Shown here piece by piece: positions 9,392 to 19,289 of a stretch of DNA of 64,000 nucleotides. Source of the stretch: Magicicada septendecula (Eukaryota; Arthropoda; Insecta; Hemiptera; Cicadidae); assembly GCA_034769895.1 (NCBI GenBank), contig CM068373.1, positions 280,333,158 to 280,397,157 of the forward strand. The letters run 5' to 3'. The notes beneath the pieces were generated by a model. The model saw nothing but the letters and a program-made list of their open reading frames with translations, searched no databases and had not been told where the DNA came from. Positions within the stretch are counted from its first letter, which is position 1. The number at the start of each line of letters is the position of its first letter. A program made the position numbers and the translations under genes.

Positions 9392-9980
9392 TAGGGTGGG
9401 TCGAAAAAAGCGAATTTTCGAGTATCGAATTCTAATAGTGCGGAAAAGTTGCGTATTCACATGCTAATAAACGGAAAAATATTGAAAAAATTCCTATGTT
9501 TAATCTTCAGTTCGCGCAAAGGGCCTAAAGTTTGAAAAAAATGACAAAAAACACCAAATATTACCTTAACGCTCAAATTTTACAGATTAAGTTTTTCGAC
9601 TTCTAATAGCGTGAAAGTACTTCATTTTAGTTGCCTGATAATAGAAAAAATATTTAAAAAATCGCGCGTTACATATTGAGTTCGCGCATAAGGCCTAAAG
9701 TTTCCGAATTTTGGTGAAAAATTGATATTTTTACAGTTTTACAAACTGACGGACTGTTGTATTAAAAATATATACAAGGCCATTTTTTTTACTAATTGTT
9801 CCTATGAGTGGTTTTATATATTCAACTTGGATCCGAATACATCACCTTGCAGCTCTTCGCCCATTTCGCAAAATTATTTTTGATGAAATGACCCACAACT
9901 CACCACGTGGAGGTGGCTGCAATTCGAGTTCCACCCACGCCCTACCCAACCATCCAACCATTCAGGGCATGGTAAATTAT
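9392..9980 (+). repeat. left terminal inverted repeat, transposon X copy 1
   Basis: 589 bp, pairs with 11598-12186. Rich in runs such as aaaatattgaaaaa and the motif ttcgcgca(a/t)a.ggcctaaag, which occurs twice. Open frames inside (for example 9804-10043) are mirrored in every TIR and are not genes. Confidence 0.9.
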
Positions 9981-10171
9981 CAAATCAAACAGACTTGTCG
10001 CAACACGTCTGTGTCTGAGTCACCCCCTCCCAAGGCGCGATGACTTCTGTCTGATCAGTTGCTACTCGGCATGCCGCGTGATAACGTCTCGTCGCAACGT
10101 TACTAGTGTGTCTAAACCGGTACCTTACATACAGTCTTGTGGCAAATCAAGCTTAGTTTCGCTACATTTGA

Positions 10172-11601
10172 GTGTTTTCTTGTGACGTTGGTAGTGGTTG
10201 TGAAATGGCGACTCAGAAAAAAGTGTTGGTGACAAGACAGTCGCACTGCTGTCCTTTGTTCGGTTTGCCCAAAGAACTAAGTGGAACACACCTACCGACA
10301 TTCGAGGACGTGCTTTTGTGTTGCTTCGAAGAAAGCAATAAACTTTCAATATCATCGGATTCAAAGAAAAAAATTGCATTTTCAACAATAGCCGATTGTG
10401 TTGCTACTCAAATAGAGATGATATATCGTAAAGCCTCCATTCCAGTAGTGACTCATACTCGGACTGTGCAAATGATAAAAGCGTACCATGATGCATATTA
10501 TAATTTAAGAAAATCGTACAACCGAGACCACGAAAAAGACAGTTATAAGACAAAAATAGATGAATTCATAGCTGAAGCGAAATCAAAACTATTTGATATT
10601 GCAGCGTGTAAGTGTGTTATGACATTTTCTTGTGTATGTGGGAAAAAGGCAAGTGCCTGTGACTGTCCTGTAGTTGTGGAATGTATGTGTGGAAAAGACA
10701 AAAAGATCCAACCCATTGAGAGAAAGTTTATATACGATCAACGAACAACCAGGATCGGCTGCATTGGCAGTTTGGGTAGAAAAGAAACAGTTAAACTTAA
10801 GAAAAGGGACGAAAGAAAACAACTACAATTGTTGCGAGAAACTGTTGCGCCCGACTGTGACACATGTGACACGGAAGCTACTCGGAAATCTTCGCACGAA
10901 AGAAGGAGTGAAATCGATTTGTCTTCAGTTCCTTCTACATCTCAAATGAGGTTGAAATTGATGTCTACTGCCTTAGTAAGCGATAGATTTGGTGTTTCTG
11001 ACAGAGCCACAGCTGCTACCGCTTCTAGTGTTTAACATGATCTTGGAATGATCTTTGAAAAAGATTCGTCGCTAGTGATCGACAAAAGCAAGATAAGAAG
11101 AGAAAAACAGAAGACACGAGAGGCCGTAGTACAAGAAATGCACCGGCTTACAGTAACAAAGGGAATATATTTTGATGGTAGAAAAGATAATACTATCGTT
11201 CAAGAAAAAATAGGGGCCAAAATGTACCGCAGAGTAAGGAAAGAGGAACACATTAGCGTGACTCGTGAGCCTGGTGGGCAATATTTCGTGAGCTGATTGA
11301 GTGGACGAAATATAAGCTGTCGCCCCCTCTAATGATGGAAAGCTTGACAACAGAGAATATTTCATCATTTCTGCAAAATAACACTCTGCCTGAGTTTGAA
11401 TTTTTAAACTTTCCCTGCCATACCCAAGCAGTTGAAAGATGCGTAAAACTTGTGACAGAGTCCGCCGGAAAAGTGTGCGGACAAGATAACAGAGATGGCT
11501 ACATTAGAGCAACTTTGCACTCAAGATCTTCGATGCCAAAATTAGACCAAAAATCCGATTTCAAGATAACGCCCTTGACTGATAGTGGCGAACCAACATA
11601 A
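10172..11601 (+). pseudogene. transposase of DNA transposon X, copy 1, broken and internally deleted
   Basis: Likely the transposase, by position between the TIRs and by its presence in both copies. The N-terminal part (10172 onward) includes HCCPLFGLPKEL, a helical segment, then a Cys-rich stretch (CKCVMTFSCVCGKKASACDC, near 10609-10668) with zinc-binding spacing. An in-frame TAA at 11033-11035 replaces a TTG seen in copy 2, after which the same frame continues to about 11285. There a deletion of roughly 0.9 kb removes the middle of the protein and shifts frame. The C-terminal part resumes at about 11290 with FPCHTQAVERCVKLVTESAGKVCG and ends at 11601, inside the right TIR. I recognise the CHTQAVERCVKLVTE region as recurrent in animal transposon-like proteins, but do not assign a superfamily. 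Confidence 0.7.
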
Positions 11602-12186
11602 TTTACCATGCCCTGAATGGTTGGATGGTTGGGTAGGGCGTGGGTGGAACTCGAATTGCAGCCACCTCCACGTGGTGAGTTGTGGGTCATTTTATCAAAA
11701 ATAATTTTGCGAAATGGGCGAAGAGCTGCAAGGTGATGTATTCGGATCCAAGTTGAATATATAAAATCACTCATAGGAACAATTAGTAAAAAAAATGGCC
11801 TTGTATATATTTTTAATACAACAGTCCGTCAGTTTGTAAAACTGTAAAAATATCAACTTTTCACCAAAATTCGCAAACTTTAGGCCTTATGCGCGAACTC
11901 AATATGTAACGCGCGATTCTTTAAATATTTTTTCTATTATCAGGCAACTAAAATGAAGTACTTTCACGCTATTAGAAGTCAAAAAACTTAATCTGTAAAA
12001 TTTGAGCGTTAAGGTAATATTTGGTGATTTTTGTCATTTTTTTCAAACTTTAGGCCCTTTGCGCGAACTGAAGATTAAACACAGGAATTTTTTCAATATT
12101 TTTCCGTTTATTAGCATGCGAATACGCAACTTTTCCGCACTATTAGAATTCGATACTTGAAAATTCGCTTTTTTCGACCCACTCTA
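11598..12186 (-). repeat. right terminal inverted repeat, transposon X copy 1
   Basis: Inverted copy of 9392-9980. The transposase stop codon (11599-11601) lies just inside its inner edge. Confidence 0.9.
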
Positions 12187-12194
12187 CCGTACAG
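12187..12194. repeat. 8-bp target duplication of transposon X copy 1 (right)
   Basis: CCGTACAG, identical to 9384-9391. Confidence 0.9.
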
Positions 12195-12209
12195 TGACGC
12201 GAGTGTACG
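12188..12209 (-). other. possible hairpin upstream of LTR F
   Basis: With transposon X removed, the minus strand reads CGTACA-10 nt-TGTACG followed by GGGG, ccat and the LTR F start. This is a simpler stem at the PPT position; it does not share the 40-nt architecture of the other three. Confidence 0.4.
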
Positions 12210-12318
12210 TTACAACTTACATTCGCCAGACCTAACCAAGCTGCAGGACGGGTTGTTTGGGGGTGAGGGCGATTGTCAGTATAAGTATATAAATTGTGTA
12301 TAAGTAAATACTTGCAAA

Positions 12319-12370
12319 CATGGAAAATACTATTGATTTAACTAGCACTAGTGCTGAAAATCAAATATAT
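12319..12370 (+). pseudogene. start of a gag-like ORF (DGG family), truncated
   Basis: ATG at 12319 with a leader like that of element B (tataaattgtgta.aagtaaatacttg). It encodes MENTIDLTSTSAENQIY, close to the N-terminus of gag-like B, then stops abruptly at an inverted PBS at 12371. This is a junction between a plus-strand element and the minus-strand LTR A. Confidence 0.7.
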
Positions 12371-12386
12371 CCCTGTTCGGGCGCCA
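12371..12386 (-). other. primer binding site, tRNA-Lys type, inverted
   Basis: Minus strand TGGCGCCCGAACAGGG, one base after the end of LTR A. Confidence 0.85.
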
Positions 12387-12387
12387 A

Positions 12388-13513
12388 TGTAACTGTCACT
12401 ATTTACTGCAAATATATAATAATATCTTACTCTTAACTTTCGGGTTCGGATCCAGGGCCGTTCAGACGAAACCAGCTACAGAAATGATTATTTGGGTTTG
12501 AGCGGCGAAATAATTACGCTTAACACATGGCTGCTCTAGTAATTAATCTTATTTATTTCTATTGGTTTAAATTCACTATTTAAGTTCACTATTGAACAAT
12601 GATTTACACAAGGAACTCACTTAACACATGATACGGATATTCAAAGTTATCAGAGCTACCTTTAATTCATCAACTTATAACCTCCAAATTATGTAAAGAA
12701 AATTACAATTGATTAATTGCTACACTATAATTCCGGAATTTATTTTATCAAAACCAGTACTTTGATCTTGTACATACATATTCTCGCTCACGCTCTCTCT
12801 CTCTTTCTCGTTCTTTCTACTTTACATTCTAAAATTTTTTATGAGATCTCATTGTTGGATTTAAACTCCAAACTTTTATTTTAACAGGATGAATCATGAA
12901 TGGTCAACGATTCTTATTTAAATTTCTGACTGTTGACTGTTACTTATCTGGATCAGATATCCGCTCAATTTCACCACCACATGTTAGTCACTTTTTAAGG
13001 CACACTCACAAAAACTTCAGTTCTGAATGTTGAAAACTCGTTACTATTGTTGATTGTCCGTCATTATTTACTGCACATGTGTTTGAAACTCACTCCCGTA
13101 ACATTTTTAGTCGGTTGACGTACGTAACTCGAACTCTTATGTTTTGAATTATTTGACCATGCTGCCATAAATTGCATGGTAAAACAATTTATGTTTTTTT
13201 TGTTAGATAAGCCCTTTTGGCTTTAGGCCTATCTTGCACGCCCGAGCCCACTGTTTTCAATTAACGAACTTTTTACTGTCTGATGCTGCTTACTTCTGTT
13301 CACTCTCTGATGACAAACAGCAGACTGTGATTCACAAAGAGCCTGCTGCTGGGCGGTTACGCAATACGTCTGGCAATTGTTTAGGCTAACTGTATGTATG
13401 TTGCACTGGGGCTCCCCACAGGTGAAAGTCTGGCAATTTGGAAAGTAATTGAAATGATGATTTGAATTAATATAAAATTAAACTGGGGTGGCTCACAATT
13501 CTGTACCGTTACA
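12388..13513 (-). repeat. LTR A (1126 bp, minus strand)
   Basis: Minus strand runs TGTAACGGTACAGAATTGTG ... GACAGTTACA, an uninterrupted copy of the LTR that is broken at 5183-8026. To its right there is no PPT, only at-rich 3' sequence of element A, so this LTR probably inserted there rather than belonging to that element. Confidence 0.85.
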
Positions 13514-14427
13514 ATAATACATAATATATGACACATCATAATCCATATTGATACATTAATACATTGAAATAGTCAATTCATATTTAATCTTTATCATAAT
13601 TTACACATTCTACCTATTTAAATTTGCATTTAAATATTATAAAAGTTACAATTTCAATTAATTAATTAATTCTAATCTTTCATTAATTAGCCATCAATTA
13701 TTTATTATTAATTTATTTCAAATTTATTATTAATATTCATATTACATTATTATAATATTATTATTATTTTATTATTCATTTCTTATTACCTCTCTACTCT
13801 GAACTTTCCACCTAACATTTCACATTCTTATCATTGTTTAGTCTGGGTGACTCCTGTATTCGCTTTTACTTATTATAATCTTACTCACCTTCTTCTAATT
13901 AACAACCAAATTTACCTATCATGACACCAATTTTTCAATTATAAACACCTTTACTAATTTCATTCCGACGATAAATCCTATGGCACCGCGCGTCTTTGTA
14001 CAGAGATGGGTGTTCCCTACCTGGCTATATACATTCATAATATTTTGCCCTTCCAAAATAATCGGCAAACACTCCCTTAAACTACGCTATTACCTGCCAC
14101 AACGCTTTACGTTGGCCACTCCTTATCACCTCACCCCCACTACAAAATATCATCAGCAACAAATAAATGTTTAACCTTTACTTTACTCACCTCTACAAAT
14201 AATCACTACCTACTGTGTCCCTAAATATCTAATACTCTCTTTGTATTATTTACTTCAAAATTCTTAACTATCTAACTCCCATTAACTTCAATTAAATAAC
14301 TCACATGCTTATATCTATACCCAGGCACTATTCCCTTTTTAACACTTTACCTTACTGTAATCATTTACAATTGTATTATAAAATTCATCTCTCACCTACT
14401 CATAACAGTACTTCTCAATCTTCAAAT
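13514..14427 (-). other. noncoding 3' region of element A, left part
   Basis: AT-rich, no supported gene. From about 13540 it is nearly identical to 50640-51502 in element G, small indels aside. In element A it continues at 46713 beyond the O insertion. The 64-codon frame at 13980-14174 is only this duplicated sequence. Confidence 0.75.
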
Positions 14428-14431
14428 ATAT
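14428..14431. repeat. 4-bp target duplication of retrotransposon O (left)
   Basis: ATAT, repeated at 46713-46716. The unoccupied paralogue cttcaaat-ATAT-attcttac is at 51491-51510. Confidence 0.85.
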
Positions 14432-16275
14432 TACAACGTATTTATGTGTGTACAAATTTATATGTACTTTAATTTGTATTTAGGTATGTCGTGCCCCACG
14501 TCCAGGGCGACAAATATATGCAACAATACATATACATAAATACATATACATATACACAAATTTAGCGTGACCGGTCTCACGTTCAAGATTGACAAATTAT
14601 GTAACAATATAACATTTAAATTGGGTTTCAGGTGTATCTGCAATAAGAACTCTATGTAACTTGTAACGGTATTTCAAATTTATTTGATATTATTAAAAAT
14701 TGTGCACATGGCACTGACTTCGATTTAACACATTCGTTATTATTTGTTATTATGCCGTAAGGCTTGTGCTATATACATCCTTACTGACTAAATATTCTAT
14801 TCTACTAATTATTGTATTAAAGAAAAATCTCATTTTCAGACTACTCAGTCAATTAGTGTTTTTCAAAATATCAATATTTAAATCTCTTTTTATATATTGT
14901 AATGTACTCAACATAATAATAGTTATTGAATTTATCTTTTGTTTCTCAGTACTGTTTTATCTCAAATACTAATTGTTTTCATTTAAATGCTTTGTATTCA
15001 TTTTATTTCATATTAATTTGAGCTCTTGTTACGTTAATCGTATTTCTAAAACATCTATGATTTTAATTCTACTTTACAAGAAACATTGGCTCTTACTTTT
15101 AAATAAAATAGAAATGTCTTTAATTGTCTTTGAGTTCATTGTACGATTAAGATATAAATAAGTTGTTTATCACCTTATTGTTGTCAATCATACTCGATCA
15201 TTTTGATCCATCGGTATTCGTCTTCGTCTCGCACGCCAGCGTCGGCTGTCTCTCTTCTCCTCTTGTCCAGCGTCGGAACTCTCCTCTTGTCCAGCGTCGT
15301 ATCACTCTCTGGAACTCTCCTCTTGTCCAGCGTCGTATCACTCTCTGGAACTCTCCTCTTGTCCAGCGTCGTATCACTCTCTTGTCTAGTGTCGAATCAC
15401 TCTCTGGAACTCTCCTCGTGCTGTTTCTGACGTTAATGGATCGTCTTATGTAGTTCTTCTTATGTACTGCTGTTATTAATTAAAATGATTGTCTTTACAA
15501 CTTAGTTACATAGTTGTATGTAACTGGAAAATTTAAACTATTTACAAAAAAATAAATACGCCGTCCGGACGGGCATAAGCTCCCGCTGCACTGTGGATGA
15601 TTTAAGAAAGAGAACCACTGTAGCTTGTGTGTCCTATTTATACCCATGTCTTGGTCGACACCTGCAGTGGTACGAAATCGACATGTCAGAAACTGTCTCT
15701 GGATTCAGTTCCCCCACTCTTTGTCGAATTCGCTATTTTTTATATTTCTGCGAATTGCAGAGTCCTGTAAGTATACTCTTATATTTATCTTATAACTATT
15801 TTTACAACACATGTTCATTGTAATTTTGGACATTGCAACTTAACCCTTTCGATTTGTACACAGTTATTTCACTATTACACTCGTACAGTGTGGCACTTTC
15901 GCGTGGTTTTCGTACAGTTTTTAGTAAATTTTATTACATTTTATTGTGTTTTTGGATTTTAATTCTTAATTATAGTTTATGAATAATTACGGAAAAACAG
16001 TAATTGTGCAATTATTCACCTTGGGGTGGCAAACTCGCCTGCATAGACCTGCGTTCACACACACTAGCAAAATACTGGTGTACACACTTTCAGTTACATT
16101 TGTGTGTGTGTGCACGTCGATTCAGGTCGAAACACCTGTTCATATTTTTGTCTGAGCCAAGCTTGCAATCCCTGACATGCTTATTTCTAATATATTATTA
16201 ATTATTTACAGTTTATTAGGTAAATTTAAATTTTTATATTCAATGCTCAGTACATCACTTATTTGTACTGTCGCA
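14432..16275 (-). repeat. retrotransposon O, left LTR (3' LTR, 1844 bp)
   Basis: Minus strand TGCGACAGTACAAATAAGTG ... to ...ATACGTTGTA. It is nearly identical to 41897-46712 once transposon X is removed. Differences are mainly minisatellite copy number and a few small indels, which implies a recent insertion. No gene is supported inside. Confidence 0.85.
15241..15419 (+). repeat. LTR minisatellite (23-36 bp units)
   Basis: Tandem units beginning gtcg and ending cttgtccagc or cttgtctagt. The sister LTR has the same array with two extra units (42700-42931). Open frames over it are repeat artefacts. Confidence 0.9.
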
Positions 16276-16525
16276 TTATCCTTCTGCTTGGTAACAAAAA
16301 AAAAAATTTAATAAATTTATTAATTATAATTTTTTTTTATTTATTATTATTATATTTGCAAAAAAAATGTAACAAATAATAAAGAATAATATTCATCATT
16401 TCACCCTTAATTGGAGTGTATACAAATGTCTTACCTCCCCTCTTCGTACGCTCACTGCTCGTGACCTTGTAGTAGGGTGGCTTTACAAACAGCTGATCTG
16501 ACTGGTTTCATTGACCTCGTTGTTT

Positions 16526-16882
16526 TCATGTGTAGAACTTCCTAAATGACGTTGCGTGGAATTTACCAATTTCTTTCTTCTGTATCTCATCACGTACGAT
16601 GAAAGTGTGTTGTCCTACTCGCTGTCTTAACGTATACGGTCCATTATAAAGTCTGAAGAATTTCTTCGCCGTATTATCACTCCTTTTTCCAACAGGATTT
16701 GCTTTGAGTATCTTTAGAACAACTTTGGTTGTGGGTCGCATAATTGGGTACAGTCGGACTGCCTTGGAAAACACATCGATACATACCAATATGTGCTTCA
16801 CACCTCGACTTGATCGTGGTAGTGGTCCCAGAAAATCCACTGCAATTAGCTCTCCTTTGTTCTCCTTCTGTATACTCTGCAT
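16526..16882 (-). pseudogene. Ty3/gypsy-type integrase remnant with core deletion
   Basis: Remnant of the enzyme that inserts the retrotransposon cDNA. The N-terminal side shows the start of the catalytic core, ELIAVDFLGPLPRSSRG followed by HILVCIDVFSKAV. The Asp of VDFLGP corresponds to the first catalytic Asp. After about 55 residues (TTKVVLKIL) the sequence jumps directly to the post-core region (ANPVGKRSDNTAKKF ... GPYTLRQRVGQHTFIV ... GKFHATSFRKFY). The second Asp and the Glu of the D,D-E triad are therefore deleted, with the frame kept. It ends about 250 bp before the 3' LTR, as expected for the end of pol. The frame extends a little upstream to about 16910. Confidence 0.85.
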
Positions 16883-18019
16883 TCCTACATATGTGTGTAA
16901 ATTCGGTCCTTAATTTTACATTATCTTACTCATACATTCTTACCTTCGCTTCTAATCTTCCTTAACTCTTTTCTTGACATGACATTACTTTATCTAATAC
17001 ATTACTTATACAATACATTCACATTCATTACCTTTTATTACATTTCTTTAACATTACCTTTCTGATCGCTATTACTTTCCTGATCTACACTTCCGTAACA
17101 GAATACTCTTTCAGCTTTGTAGTGTGTCGCATGATCGGTTACAGAGGAACTGTCTTGGAAAACAACGATATTTTTCTCGAAGTCCTTAATCCAAAGTAGT
17201 CTCTGCCCTTTTGACTTTTCACTCTCGCTTTCTTCTGTGTCCTTGTATCTCCATTAAGTGTTCGCTTGATCAGCCTTCTGACAATTGTGGCAATTATTTC
17301 CATTCCTAACCCTTTCTTCATATTAATAACAACAATAACATCTTTTACCATTACTTTCTTAAATATTTCTCTACAATAGCATTCCTTACCATTAATAATA
17401 CATTTCTTCATTAACCCTTTAAAATAATATTCCTTATAACATTTCTTAATTATACTCTCTTATATTATTATTAATAATTAATAGTAATATTATTTTTCTC
17501 ATTTAAAAATAATTATTTATTTTCGGGTATTGAGTTCGGTTCGGTGTGTCGCTTGAACTGACACCCCTCATTATAACAATTGGTTGTTGTACACAGGAAA
17601 TTCATTGTGTTCACCCTCGCGACAAATTTCCATTGTATTACCCCCTCGTTACCTTTCGTTGCATTGCTGCGACGTTTGTGTGCGTACTTACCTTGTGAAC
17701 GTTTGTTTTGATCGTATAAGTCACCTGTTTATAGTGCAACGTTTTCATTTTGCCTCTCTTTCTCTCGTAACGGTCGCATTCCATAATTCTCTCATCATGA
17801 ATGCATTGCTTATGTTCAGTCTGCTTGAGGCCCATATAAACAGCTGTCGACGGTTTCTTCATATGTCGTTTATGATAACCTCTGTAGTTTTCATACTTAC
17901 AGTTATAATTATCGTTACTATAATTATCGTGCGTATATCTAACATCATACTTACCACAATTTTGTGTAGTGTTTCGTCTAGATAACTTACTACGTTTCTT
18001 GTTAGGCCTACAGTGATAT
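16883..18019 (-). other. degenerate pol/gag spacer of retrotransposon O
   Basis: No RT, RNase H or protease motif is visible. A basic frame at 17139-17411 has a neighbouring-frame GNNCHNCQK patch (near 17290) that could be a zinc-knuckle leftover. The rest is AT-rich low-complexity sequence. Confidence 0.4.
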
Positions 18020-18478
18020 TTATCTCCGTAAGTGTGGTGTCTTGTGTTTCAAATGTGTCATCTTGTGTGATTTACTATTGTGTGTGTGCCTCACACTTGG
18101 AATATCGCTATTAATAAGGTATGTTTTATTAACCTTTATTTGCTTCTCCTCCTTAATGTTAATTCTTTTTTTATAATTATCGTTAGTAATTACGAACGTA
18201 TTTTCTCTCTTATTTTTAATTCTTATGGTTTGTTTATATTCTACTGCCGCAATGTGCGTATTAGAATCGTCAATTCTTTCTACTAATTCCTCTTTTGCTT
18301 TTCTTTCTTCTCTTAATTTTTCGGTCTGTTTTGTAAAAAATTCTGTTAACTCTTCTATTTGCGTTCTAATATTATTTTCTTTTACCTTTTCTGTTTGTTT
18401 GTTCTCTACTTCACCAAATACGGCTTGCATCATAGCTTGAAGTGCTTCTCCCATCCTCAAACTTCCCGATATTGCCAT
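18020..18478 (-). CDS. gag-like coiled-coil ORF of retrotransposon O, truncated
   Basis: 152 codons starting with ATG at 18478, the first ATG after the leader. The N-terminal part (MAISGSLRMGEALQAMMQAVFG) is followed by a charged helical segment of about 50 residues (TQIEELTEFFTKQTEKLREE), predicted coiled coil. The C-terminal third is basic and low complexity and probably read past a break. Position just after the leader and before pol remnants suggests gag. No CCHC knuckle lies in the frame. It resembles the DGG-family gag-like ORFs only in having an early coiled coil. Confidence 0.5.
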   Translation of the reverse strand: MAISGSLRMGEALQAMMQAVFGEVENKQTEKVKENNIRTQIEELTEFFTKQTEKLREERKAKEELVERIDDSNTHIAAVEYKQTIRIKNKRENTFVITNDNYKKRINIKEEKQIKVNKTYLINSDIPSVRHTHNSKSHKMTHLKHKTPHLRR

Positions 18479-18901
18479 GGTGAATTATTATTAAAATATT
18501 TATTTAGTAGTAATTCTTTAACAATTATTATTGATAACCGTTCCCTACTTATTTATTTATTTCTGTATTTTTATTAATAGTTATTATTAATACTCATTAC
18601 AGTTACACCTGTTACATAGACAAATAATATTATTCGTGGGCGCCAGCTGTGCGATTACACAACAATTAACATTACATTCAATTACTGTTTAATATAAATA
18701 ATAATTACATATTATACATTTTACATTTAACACACTCATTATATTTTAGAGCAACCATTTAGTTACATAAAAAATTTTAATAGTTAAATGATGGGGATCG
18801 GGCCATACGTTCATGGGCTACAATTTATGTAAAAAAAATTTTTTTTTTTACATAAATTTAGGCATGTCGTGCCCCACGTGCAGGGCGACATTATATGCAA
18901 C
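18479..18901 (-). other. leader region of retrotransposon O with PBS-like motifs
   Basis: Noncoding. Minus strand contains TGGCGCCCACGAATAAT near 18640. Next to the LTR-tail remnant it has tgtcgccctg-c-acgtggggc near 18870-18890, resembling tRNA-Lys-type primer binding sites. An A/T mirror run lies at 18828-18850. See findings for the repeated motif. Confidence 0.45.
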
Positions 18902-18905
18902 GTAT
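18902..18905. repeat. 4-bp target duplication of the tandem array (left)
   Basis: GTAT, repeated at 41897-41900. The unfilled form caac-GTAT-ttatg is at 14434-14445 in the sister LTR. Confidence 0.85.
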
Positions 18906-18931
18906 TGTGCCGTACTGTGTTCGGCAGCGTA

Positions 18932-18967
18932 TTATAAGTATTTTTAAAACGAGCGGCGCTGACGTCA
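18932..18967 (+). promoter_or_regulatory. promoter-like TATA and CRE in LTR 1
   Basis: ttataag at 18932-18938 and the palindrome TGACGTCA at 18960-18967, in an otherwise GC-rich stretch. Repeated at the same offset in all six LTRs. Suggests a Pol II promoter; untested. Confidence 0.45.
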
Positions 18968-19228
18968 CGCACGGCCACACGGCCATGGTAGTTTGTTGTC
19001 GTCCGGTTAATGCACACAGATGTAGTGCAACTACGCAATTCAGTTGGCGCGTCCAGCTGTTTCTGTACATTCCTGCTGCGAGAGTTTACTTGGGTAGACT
19101 GAAACATTGAATCGGTCTCATTTCTGTTCTATCCTCCAACCTGGTCATCTGCTCTCGACTGGCGGCAACCTTCTGTTCAGGACTTCCTCGGCTATCGCTA
19201 TGGTTGGCTAAATAAAGTATAGCTCCAG

Positions 19229-19289
19229 GTATGTACAAGTTAACGGGTTCTAAAAATATTCTAACCCCAAATATATTTTTGTGTTTCAG
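19229..19289 (+). other. candidate 61-nt intron in LTR 1
   Basis: Donor CAG/GTATGT at 19229 and acceptor tttttgtgtttcag at 19289, with a T-rich tract before the AG. The length is typical of short insect introns. Present in all six LTRs. Confidence 0.45.

Larger units (their letters stand above)
9392..12186 (+). mobile_element. DNA transposon X, copy 1 (2795 bp)
   Basis: Ends TAGGGTGGGTCGAAAA (left) and its inverted form at 12186. The terminal inverted repeats are about 589 bp each (9392-9980 and 11598-12186), unusually long. It is flanked by the 8-bp duplication CCGTACAG. Internal sequence encodes a broken transposase on the plus strand. 8-bp duplications occur in hAT, P, Zisupton, Novosib and Merlin-type elements; I cannot assign the superfamily. 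Copy 2 is at 43155-46056. Confidence 0.9.

Noticed and set aside
9804-10043. Open frame in the TIR of transposon X, repeated at 11499-11774 (-), 43569-43844 (+) and 45535-45726 (-)
   Set aside because: It appears wherever the inverted repeat does. In the right TIR of copy 1 and the left TIR of copy 2 it runs antisense to the transposase C-terminus. No independent support.
13980-14174. 64-codon frame, also at 51051-51245
   Set aside because: Lies in the duplicated noncoding 3' region of elements A and G; near-identity is explained by the duplication.
14458-15161. Several 61-68 codon frames in the O LTR, repeated at 41917-42620
   Set aside because: Low-complexity hydrophobic frames in AT-rich LTR sequence; repeated only because the LTR is.
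15241-15419. CRISPR-like spacing of short repeats
   Set aside because: Units are contiguous and themselves similar, with no unique spacers; a minisatellite in an LTR of a eukaryotic genome.
17584-17985. 133-codon hydrophobic frame on the plus strand
   Set aside because: Antisense to the degenerate region of retrotransposon O; hydrophobic codons result from T-rich sequence.
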